12,211 nucleotides of DNA from Chromatiales bacterium (lineage in GTDB: Bacteria > Pseudomonadota > Gammaproteobacteria > UBA6429 > Thiohalophilaceae): NCBI GenBank assembly GCA_027057985.1, contig JALUTJ010000274.1:1-12211 (forward strand), given 5' to 3'. The number at the start of each line of letters is the position of its first letter. Position 1 is the stretch's first letter. Both the position numbers and the translations under genes were made by a program. A model generated the notes under the pieces. It did no database searches. It was not told where the DNA came from and saw nothing but the letters and a program-made list of their open reading frames with translations. Positions 6,804 through 12,211 of the stretch are shown here, piece after piece.

Positions 6804-7966
6804 GATGCTTTTACCTGCTTAACAATCTTTTCTGCTGCATCATTGAGATTATGTGCAGTTTCAATTTTTAATGGACTTTGATCCAGAATCTGTAATCCCA
6901 GTTCAGCATTGTTTCCTTCCAGCCGTACTACAACAGGTACATCTACCCCGACTTCCTTGACTGCTGCGGCAATTCCTTCAGCAATGATGTCGCAACGAAC
7001 AATACCGCCAAAAATATTCACCAGAATCCCTTTTACATTTTTATCGGAAAGGATGATTTTAAATGCCTCGGCAACACGTTCCCTGTTTGCCGTGCCACCG
7101 ACATCAAGAAAGTTTGCCGGTTCACTGCCATGTAACTTGATAAGGTCCATGGTCGCCATGGCAAGCCCGGCACCGTTGACCATGCAACCGATATCACCAT
7201 CGAGCGAAATATAATTGAGGTCCCATTCACGCGCCCGGACTTCACGTTCATCTTCCTGGCTAATATCACGCAACTCAACAAGATCGGCATGACGATAAAG
7301 GGCACTGTCATCGATATTGATCTTGGCGTCCAGACATAACAAATCCCCCTGCTTCGTGATCACCAGTGGGTTGATTTCCAGTAGCGAAAGATCTTTTTCT
7401 GCAAACAGCTTTGCCAGCCCGGTGAGTATCTTTGTGAATTGACGAATCTGCTCCCCTTCAAGTCCCAGAGCAAAGGCAAGATCACGCGCCTGAAAAGGTG
7501 ACAACCCGACTACGGGGTTAATCGCGGTTTTAAGAATCTTCTCCGGTGTCTCTGCCGCAACCTTTTCGATCTCCATGCCACCTTCGGTTGAAGCCATAAA
7601 CACGACCTGGCGTAGGCCGCGATCCAGTACCGCACCAAGGTATAGCTCGCGTTCAATATCACAGGGTTGTTCCAGTAATACCTGATGTACTGGCTGCCCT
7701 TTTTCATCGGTCTGAAAAGTGACCAGGTTTGAACCCAGTAAAGCAGAAACAAAACTATCGACTTCTTCCCGATTGTCCAGCAGTTTTACCCCGCCGGCCT
7801 TGCCTCGACCACCGGCATGCACCTGCGCTTTGACCACCCAGCGATCTCCACCCAGCTCATCGAGCATGGCTTTTACCTGTGAACGCTGGTTGATAACACG
7901 GAACTGCGGTACCGCAATACCGTAGTCAGCGAACAGTGTTTTTGACTGGTACTCATGTAAGTTCAT
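6800..7966 (-). CDS. sucC: Succinyl-CoA synthetase (ADP-forming) beta subunit
   Basis: A 388-residue beta subunit, exactly the length of E. coli SucC, forming the alpha/beta enzyme with SucD. The N-terminal ATP-grasp domain (about 1-240) shows [14 protein letters not shown] (47-60), which binds nucleotide. The C-terminal half holds [22 protein letters not shown] and [11 protein letters not shown], the region that meets the alpha subunit and the phosphohistidine. [11 protein letters not shown] replaces the E. coli FLDVGGGATKE, a mild variation. The ATG at 7964-7966 gives the canonical MNLHEYQSK start; a TTG two codons upstream is in frame but unlikely. It lies 75 bases after lolD. No sucA or sucB gene accompanies it in the window, unlike the E. 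coli sdh-sucABCD cluster. Confidence 0.95.
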   Translation of the reverse strand: MNLHEYQSKTLFADYGIAVPQFRVINQRSQVKAMLDELGGDRWVVKAQVHAGGRGKAGGVKLLDNREEVDSFVSALLGSNLVTFQTDEKGQPVHQVLLEQPCDIERELYLGAVLDRGLRQVVFMASTEGGMEIEKVAAETPEKILKTAINPVVGLSPFQARDLAFALGLEGEQIRQFTKILTGLAKLFAEKDLSLLEINPLVITKQGDLLCLDAKINIDDSALYRHADLVELRDISQEDEREVRAREWDLNYISLDGDIGCMVNGAGLAMATMDLIKLHGSEPANFLDVGGTANRERVAEAFKIILSDKNVKGILVNIFGGIVRCDIIAEGIAAAVKEVGVDVPVVVRLEGNNAELGLQILDQSPLKIETAHNLNDAAEKIVKQVKAS

Positions 7967-8032
7967 TATCAAGCCTGTAATTCAGATTCAATGCTTATTT
8001 ATAAAACGTATTCCAGATACAAACTATTTTGT

Positions 8033-8052
8033 CATCGTTATTTATAACGATG
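8033..8052 (-). terminator. Hairpin across the lolD stop codon, possible weak terminator
   Basis: CATCGTTA (8033-8040) and TAACGATG (8045-8052) are perfect eight-base arms around a four-base loop. The structure straddles the lolD stop at 8042-8044 and is followed on the minus strand by an A-rich, not T-rich, stretch. It is therefore not a canonical intrinsic terminator. It could reduce read-through into sucC or protect a 3' end. Confidence 0.35.
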
Positions 8053-8737
8053 CGCCAGTTATCTGCCCATCAACAAGATGAAGAATGCGATCCATCTTTT
8101 GTGCATAATTAACATCGTGAGTGACGATAACAAAGCTGGTATTGAGTTCACGATTAACTTCTCGCATCAGATCATAAACCTGTTGTGCAGTTTTTCCATC
8201 CAGGTTACCGGTAGGCTCATCTGCCAGAACACAGGCCGGGTGTGTTACCAGTGCCCGCGCCAGAGCCGCGCGCTGTCTTTCTCCCCCGGACAGTTCACCC
8301 GGTTTGTGCCTGAGGCGATGACCGAGTCCTACCCGTTCCAGCATACTGGCTGCCTGCTTTACCGCAGCAGAACTGTTTTCACCACGAATCAATAATGGCA
8401 TGGCCACGTTTTCCTGCGCAGTAAATTCTGGCAACAGGTGATGAAACTGGTAAACAAAGCCCAGACTACGATTGCGTAGCTGACCACGGCCAGCTTCATC
8501 CAGTGTCGCCATGTCCCTGCCCTCAACCTGAACCTGGCCACGTGTTGGTACATCCAGTCCACCGAGTAACTGTAACAGTGTGCTTTTACCCGAACCCGAG
8601 GAACCCGTTATCGCAACCTGCTCACCCCGGCTAATCTGTAAACTTATCCCTTTTAAAACTTCCACATCGGCCGGCCCCTCGGTAAAGGTTTTAGCCAGAT
8701 CCTGGCACTGCAAAACAGTATCGGCTGCATTATTCAT
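8042..8737 (-). CDS. lolD: Lipoprotein-releasing system ATP-binding protein LolD
   Basis: A 231-residue ATPase (E. coli LolD 233) that powers release of outer-membrane lipoproteins from the inner membrane to the carrier LolA. Walker A GSSGSGKS is at 45-52. The LolD-specific run [13 protein letters not shown] is at 93-105. The signature LSGGERQ is at 149-155, and Walker B (VLADEP, about 170-175) is followed by TGNLD. The H-loop is in VIVTHD. I chose the ATG at 8735-8737 rather than the longer upstream frame because GGAGG lies nine bases before it and the protein then has the family length and start. It overlaps the permease gene by eight bases, a sign of coupling. Confidence 0.93.
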   Translation of the reverse strand: MNNAADTVLQCQDLAKTFTEGPADVEVLKGISLQISRGEQVAITGSSGSGKSTLLQLLGGLDVPTRGQVQVEGRDMATLDEAGRGQLRNRSLGFVYQFHHLLPEFTAQENVAMPLLIRGENSSAAVKQAASMLERVGLGHRLRHKPGELSGGERQRAALARALVTHPACVLADEPTGNLDGKTAQQVYDLMREVNRELNTSFVIVTHDVNYAQKMDRILHLVDGQITGASL

Positions 8738-9977
8738 AACGTAACGCCTCCGCTGGCTGAGTTTTACTGGCACGCCAGGCCGGGTAAATCGTGGCGGCAA
8801 GACCAAGCAGCAGCGAAATTGAACAGATGGTCCAGACATCGTTCCAGTGCAGGTCGGATGGCAGCTCACTGATGTAATACACCGAAGGGTCGAGAATACG
8901 GATACCAAACAGGCCCTCGATAAACGGCACCACGGTATCCAGATTCAATGACAGGCTAACCCCGCCGGTAAGTCCGAGAAGCGTCCCAACGATACCGATA
9001 ATCGCGCCCTGCACCATGAAAACACCCATAATGCTTTTTGGTGAAGCACCGAGGGTGCGTAAAATGGCAATATCGCTTTGCTTGTCAGTAACCACCATGA
9101 CCAGGGTAGAAACAATATTGAAAGCGGCAACCGCAACTATCAAGAGCAAAAGCAGAAAGATCATGCGTTTTTCGATTTTTACCGCGCGGAACCAGTTGGC
9201 ATGGTAGCTGCTCCAGTCGCGTACCCAGTAATCGGACAGAATGCCATCCTGTAACTCATCACGCGTCTGCGGTGCGGCAAACAGGTCTTTCAGTTTTGCC
9301 CTCACCCCGGTCACCGTACCTTGCATACGAAACAGACGCTGGGCATCCTGCATATGAATCAGGGCCATGGTACTGTCGTACTCATACATACCGAGATAGA
9401 AAATACCGACCACGGTAAACCGTTTCAGACGAGGCACGACCCCGGCCAGGGTCACATTAGCACTGGGTGTTACCATGGTCACCTTGTCACCCACCTGCAC
9501 GTTAAGAATCCGTGCCAGGTCCTTGCCGAGGATGACACCAAACTTGCCGGGCACGAGATTGCCGAGCTTACCCTTTTTCATTTTTTCGCCCACATTCGAT
9601 ACAGCCGGTTCACGATCCGGCAAAATGCCGCGAATCAGACTGCCATTGACATTTTCGCCGTTCATTAACATGCCCTGTGCTTCAATATAGGGGGCGGCGG
9701 CAATAACATTGGGATTTTTCCGTGTACTTTCCATGACTTTTGGCCAGTTTCTGAGTCGGCCATCAAAATCTGTTACCGTGAGATGGGAAACCATGTCGAG
9801 AATGCGTTCGCGGACTTCTTTCTCAAAGCCGTTCATTACTGAGAGAACCGTGATCAGGGCCGTGACACCAAGGGCGATTCCCAGCATGGATGAAAGGGAA
9901 ATAAAGGAAATAAAGTGGTTACGACGTTTCGCACGGGTGTATCGCAGACCGACAAAGAGTTCTACTGGTTTAAACAT
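8730..9977 (-). CDS. lolC: Lipoprotein-releasing ABC transporter permease, LolC/LolE family (possibly LolF)
   Basis: A 415-residue inner-membrane permease with four predicted membrane segments: about 25-48 in the conserved N-terminal region, then about 275-300, 320-345 and 383-400. A large periplasmic domain lies between the first and second. The N terminus ([27 protein letters not shown] region) and the end ([18 protein letters not shown]) are family signatures. The stretch [21 protein letters not shown] matches the LolC/LolE region that includes the LolA-contacting hook in LolC. Only one such permease gene stands next to lolD here; the upstream neighbour is divergent. It may therefore act as a homodimer or LolF-type permease, or a second gene may lie elsewhere. 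No strong ribosome site precedes the ATG. Length (E. coli LolC 399, LolE 414) does not settle the choice. Confidence 0.88.
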   Translation of the reverse strand: MFKPVELFVGLRYTRAKRRNHFISFISLSSMLGIALGVTALITVLSVMNGFEKEVRERILDMVSHLTVTDFDGRLRNWPKVMESTRKNPNVIAAAPYIEAQGMLMNGENVNGSLIRGILPDREPAVSNVGEKMKKGKLGNLVPGKFGVILGKDLARILNVQVGDKVTMVTPSANVTLAGVVPRLKRFTVVGIFYLGMYEYDSTMALIHMQDAQRLFRMQGTVTGVRAKLKDLFAAPQTRDELQDGILSDYWVRDWSSYHANWFRAVKIEKRMIFLLLLLIVAVAAFNIVSTLVMVVTDKQSDIAILRTLGASPKSIMGVFMVQGAIIGIVGTLLGLTGGVSLSLNLDTVVPFIEGLFGIRILDPSVYYISELPSDLHWNDVWTICSISLLLGLAATIYPAWRASKTQPAEALRYE

Positions 9978-10049
9978 GCCGGAATTCTAACGTAAATCCG
10001 GGTTCAGGCATACCGTAGATAGAGGTTCTCCCTTGCACAATTTTTACCC

Positions 10050-10077
10050 ATAATATGGCTTAAGTTTTGCCTGTAAG
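10050..10077 (-). promoter_or_regulatory. Candidate promoter for the lol-suc gene set
   Basis: On the minus strand CTTACA (plus 10072-10077) and TATTAT (plus 10050-10055) are 16 bases apart, each a reasonable sigma70 match. The -10 is about 73 bases before the lolC ATG. It overlaps the opposing promoter candidate at 10067-10095, so the two divergent units may interfere with each other. Confidence 0.4.
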
Positions 10078-10095
10078 CCCTTGATAGCGTATAGT
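10067..10095 (+). promoter_or_regulatory. Candidate sigma70 promoter for the small periplasmic protein gene
   Basis: TTGCCT (10067-10072) and TATAGT (10090-10095) are separated by 17 bases and match the consensus at four and five of six positions. The -10 lies 34 bases before the ATG at 10130. This is among the better promoter matches in the window. Confidence 0.45.
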
Positions 10096-10129
10096 TTAGT
10101 GGTTAATGACACTTTTAGGGAGTTTGCTC

Positions 10130-10417
10130 ATGTTCAGGCCCGTTCATATTGCCCTCAGCGCCATCCTGATAGCCACTTTTTCAGCGCCACTGGCCGCCGA
10201 AGAAATTACCATGCCCAATGTAAAACAGGACACCGAGGAGTTTTCGATCCAGTTACCGGGTCGGGGCATGTCGATGGAAGCCGTACTGAACCGCTTTGGT
10301 GAGCCTCTGGAAAAATACCCCGCCGTGGGTGAGCCACCAATTACCCGCTGGGTATACAAGGACTTTACGGTCTATTTTGAGAGCCAGTTCGTTATTCACG
10401 CAGTTGTTAATAACTGA
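10130..10417 (+). CDS. Small conserved periplasmic protein, BamE/SmpA-like pattern
   Basis: A 95-residue protein with a signal peptide (hydrophobic core residues 7-18, likely cleavage after LAA at about 23), giving a mature form of about 72 residues. The mature part has the pattern GMSMEAVLNRFGEPLEKYPAVGEPPITRW followed by a short strand ending in VIHAVV. A helix starting GMS/T, then FGEP, then a beta hairpin, resembles the BamE/SmpA fold, and the protein looks like a gammaproteobacterial family of unknown role. The ATG at 10130 is preceded by TAGGGAG (10117-10122 region) at good spacing. There is no lipobox, so it should be soluble in the periplasm. It is divergent from the lol genes and converges on the lipoprotein gene. 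Function is not known. Confidence 0.78.
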   Translation: MFRPVHIALSAILIATFSAPLAAEEITMPNVKQDTEEFSIQLPGRGMSMEAVLNRFGEPLEKYPAVGEPPITRWVYKDFTVYFESQFVIHAVVNN

Positions 10418-10442
10418 AAATCCACTGCAGAAACATTTTCAG
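10414..10442. terminator. Possible bidirectional terminator between converging genes
   Basis: CTGAAAAT (10414-10421) and ATTTTCAG (10435-10442) are perfect eight-base arms around a 13-base loop, placed in the 33-base gap between two converging stops. The stem is AT-rich and its A and T runs lie inside the arms, so strength is doubtful. Confidence 0.4.
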
Positions 10443-10450
10443 CCAGAGAT

Positions 10451-10852
10451 TTAGCGTAAACGGGGAAATTCTGAGTCGATAAACCAGACCTTGCTTCCTT
10501 TTAATCTGCGCCAGTGTTGTCGGAATGTCATGGTCTTCACCACCGGTCGATCACTCTTGTAATACCTGATTTCAATCACCAGAAAAGCATTATAGGGATC
10601 TGGCGTAGTATGCTGCAGTACCTTGTAAGCGGTTATGCGGTAAAGCTGCAGACGCCGACGTTCCAGGTCTGATAACAGGGCATCATTTTTATGAAAAGAT
10701 TTGGCGGTTGAATACTCACCCCAGCGAAAAGAGCGCTCATAGGCACGAATTGAGCTGTCGAGTATCTCCATTGCATCTTTACTTGCAGCACAGGACTGCA
10801 GCAATAGCGGTAAAATAAAAATAATGAACAGGGGATGACTGATTTTTGGCAC
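10451..10852 (-). CDS. Small outer-membrane lipoprotein of unknown function
   Basis: A 133-residue protein with a textbook lipoprotein signal: short charged start, hydrophobic core, and lipobox LQSC with the acylated cysteine at 21. Residue +2 is Ala, not Asp, so the Lol system encoded nearby should send it to the outer membrane. The frame runs further upstream to 10954, but the GTG at 10850-10852 has GGAGAG about five bases before it and gives a standard signal length, so I chose it. The mature part is basic, with an alpha-helical first half (YERSFRWGEYSTAKSFH) and a strand-rich second half (AFLVIEIRYYKSD, WRRLKGSKVWFIDSEFP), like a short NTF2-like domain, though this is only an impression. 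I do not recognise a named gene. Confidence 0.72.
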   Translation of the reverse strand: MPKISHPLFIIFILPLLLQSCAASKDAMEILDSSIRAYERSFRWGEYSTAKSFHKNDALLSDLERRRLQLYRITAYKVLQHTTPDPYNAFLVIEIRYYKSDRPVVKTMTFRQHWRRLKGSKVWFIDSEFPRLR

Positions 10853-10915
10853 TTTTCTCTCCACGGCGTCAGAATCAGGCTTTATCATAAGCATAGTCAT
10901 TACAGGATACAACCA

Positions 10916-11431
10916 ATGAGCAGTGAATCTGAACAACAAAGAAAACTTGGACAACGCTTTATTATCGCCACCTGGATCGTGGTGATGGTACTGGTGTATT
11001 TCATGTTCAGTAATATGCTGGAAAAAGACTATAACCCCAACCAGCAGCTTGCGATGAGCGAAAATGGTGGCACCAGAGAAATTATTCTAAAAAGGAACCG
11101 CTTTGGCCACTATGTGGCCAGTGGCCGTATCAACAATATGCCGGTGACCTTCCTGCTCGATACCGGAGCCAGTGATATTTCCATTCCCGCTAAACTGGCC
11201 AGAAAACTGAAGCTGAAAAAAGGCCCGCAGCAATACTATAAAACCGCCAATGGTACTGTGATAGGCTACCTGACAAAGCTCGATACTGTCAGTATCGGCG
11301 CCATTAGCCTGCACAATGTCCGGGCCTCGATAAATCCGTCGATGAAAAGCGAGGATGTACTGCTGGGTATGACATTTCTGAAAAATATCGAGTTTACCCA
11401 GCGCGGTGATACGCTGATTTTAAGGCAATAA
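10916..11431 (+). CDS. Membrane-anchored retropepsin-like aspartic protease (TIGR02281 type)
   Basis: A 171-residue protein with one N-terminal membrane segment (about 14-33) and a periplasmic domain. The catalytic motif is LLDTGAS, with the aspartate at 82, in the setting GRINNMPVTFLLDTGASDISIP. A second family motif, VLLGMTFL, lies at 148-155. This is the single-domain pepsin/retropepsin fold (clan AA), active as a dimer with one DTG per chain. Substrates of bacterial members are mostly unknown. The ATG at 10916 is preceded by AGGA at proper spacing and gives the membrane anchor directly; the open frame to 10835 adds 27 residues without a ribosome site. It is divergent from the lipoprotein gene with a 63-base gap in which no convincing promoter is visible. 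Confidence 0.87.
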   Translation: MSSESEQQRKLGQRFIIATWIVVMVLVYFMFSNMLEKDYNPNQQLAMSENGGTREIILKRNRFGHYVASGRINNMPVTFLLDTGASDISIPAKLARKLKLKKGPQQYYKTANGTVIGYLTKLDTVSIGAISLHNVRASINPSMKSEDVLLGMTFLKNIEFTQRGDTLILRQ

Positions 11432-11432
11432 T

Positions 11433-11484
11433 GGCAAGAATTGCCTATGCCCACACTATTTTGGCGTTAAATCGCCAAATTTAT
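11433..11484 (+). terminator. Tandem hairpins after the aspartic protease gene, possible terminator
   Basis: GGCAA (11433-11437) pairs with TTGCC (11441-11445) around a three-base loop. Then a seven-base stem formed by 11460-11466 and 11473-11479 is followed by TTTATC. The second resembles an intrinsic terminator with a short, imperfect T-tail. Confidence 0.4.
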
Positions 11485-11495
11485 CACATTCAGGC

Positions 11496-11523
11496 TTGAG
11501 TTTTTGCTGAGACGGTCGATAAT
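11496..11523 (+). promoter_or_regulatory. Candidate sigma70 promoter for the beta-barrel gene
   Basis: TTGAGT (11496-11501) and GATAAT (11518-11523), 16 bases apart, match the consensus at four and five of six positions. The leader to the ATG at 11572 would be about 42 bases. CATAAT at 11546-11551 is an alternative -10 without a -35. Confidence 0.4.
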
Positions 11524-11571
11524 AAAAGCGATATAACAAATTTCCCATAATACATTGAATCAAGGTGAGAT

Positions 11572-12211
11572 ATGAAAAAACTGATACTTGGTGCACTGGT
11601 TGCACTTTTACCTTTTACTAGTCATGCAGCAACTATCCTCGGCTTCCAGGTCGGTGGTGGTAACTGGACACATACCCCCGGTGGATCTATCCAGGTCGAT
11701 GATGGTAATGGTACAGCTACCTCGGCAGATCTTGCCAGTGACCTGAACCTGGGTGCAAAGAGTGAAGGCTACTTCTACTTCCTGCTGGAACACCCGGTTC
11801 CTCTTGTACCTAATTTAAAATATGTCAGCACCAACCTGACTTCCAGTGGTTCTGGTACTGCAAATACCTCTTTTACCTTTAATGGAACGACATATAACAC
11901 TTCAACCAACCTTACCACGGCTTTAAAAATGAACCAGACCGATGCCATTCTCTACTACGAGATCCTGGATAACGTGGTAAGCTTCGACCTGGGTATCAAT
12001 GCCAAAACCATTAAGGGTAATGCTACCGTCAATTCAGATTCGGTTGATTTCAATGCCACTATCCCCATGCTCTATGCTTCTGCGGAACTGAGCCTGCCAT
12101 TTGATATGACCGTGGGTGCAGAAGTCAGCACTATCAGTGGCGGTGGTAACCAGATTACCGATACTACGCTCAAGGTAACCTATACCACCTCATTCCTGCT
12201 GGGAATTGAAG
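11572..12211 (+). CDS. Outer membrane beta-barrel protein, TIGR04219 type (3' end outside window)
   Basis: 213 residues are visible and the frame is still open at the window edge. A signal peptide (MKK start, hydrophobic core, cleavage near residue 19-20) is followed by alternating amphipathic strands typical of a barrel. Features of the TIGR04219 family are evident: ILGFQVGGGNW at the start of the mature protein, YFYFLLEHPVPLVPNLKY around 75-92, FNGTTYNTSTNLTTALKMNQTDAILYYEILDNVVSFDLGINAKTI in the middle, and repeated turns rich in Gly, Ser, Thr and Asn. Such proteins sit in the outer membrane; their cargo or role is not established. AAGGTGAG ends two bases before the ATG and fits a ribosome site. 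It has its own promoter candidate and is probably transcribed alone. Confidence 0.85.
   Translation, partial: MKKLILGALVALLPFTSHAATILGFQVGGGNWTHTPGGSIQVDDGNGTATSADLASDLNLGAKSEGYFYFLLEHPVPLVPNLKYVSTNLTSSGSGTANTSFTFNGTTYNTSTNLTTALKMNQTDAILYYEILDNVVSFDLGINAKTIKGNATVNSDSVDFNATIPMLYASAELSLPFDMTVGAEVSTISGGGNQITDTTLKVTYTTSFLLGIE

Noticed and set aside
8738..8908. Upstream extension of lolD by 57 codons
   Set aside because: The extension lies inside the permease gene in another frame. The ATG at 8737 has GGAGG at correct spacing and gives the normal LolD length.
10853..10954. Longer N terminus for the lipoprotein
   Set aside because: The added 34 residues have no ribosome site advantage, would push the lipobox to residue 55 and would overlap the start region of the divergent protease gene.

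Overview
The window looks like chromosomal DNA of a gammaproteobacterium. The evidence is a CbpA/CbpM chaperone pair, LolD with a LolC/E-type permease, E. coli-like SucC and SucD of canonical length, a TIGR04219-type outer membrane barrel, and GTAG-type REP sequences. Base composition is roughly balanced. There is no rRNA, tRNA, CRISPR array, transposase or prophage gene. The species cannot be named from the sequence.

Layout. Positions 1-712 hold the C-terminal part of an RhlE-type DEAD-box helicase, cut by the window edge. Next is a two-gene chaperone unit on the + strand: cbpA (813-1781) and its modulator cbpM (1787-2104). It meets, one base away, a minus-strand ABC-2 exporter pair: permease (2106-3221) and ATPase (3218-4117, four-base overlap). 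Divergent from the ATPase is a secreted two-domain rhodanese (4286-5194). It is followed by a small SpoIIAA/STAS-like protein (5289-5654) with a stationary-phase-type promoter in front of it.

Positions 5655-5924 carry no gene. They hold the most unusual object in the window: a roughly 230-base inverted-repeat element (5669-5899). It is built from two head-to-head GTAG REP sequences with nested complementary arms, and its centre holds two hairpins that each have a GGGA (GNRA) loop. It sits between the converging ends of the STAS-like gene and sucD and resembles a REPIN/BIME-type non-autonomous element.

The minus strand from 9977 to 5925 carries four closely packed genes in the order lolC/lolF-type permease, lolD, sucC, sucD. 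The two Lol genes encode the inner-membrane machine that releases lipoproteins towards the outer membrane. The two Suc genes encode both subunits of succinyl-CoA synthetase and are separated here from the usual sucAB neighbours.

The right end (10130-12211) holds four short envelope genes, each with its own signal or anchor: a 95-residue periplasmic protein, a small lipoprotein with a clear lipobox, a membrane-anchored retropepsin-like aspartic protease, and the start of an outer membrane beta-barrel protein. With the adjacent Lol genes, this right third is mainly concerned with the cell envelope.

The gene content is mostly conventional. The novelty, if any, is the repeat element at 5669-5899 and, less strongly, the organisation around lolD-sucCD and the palindromic promoter before the STAS-like gene.
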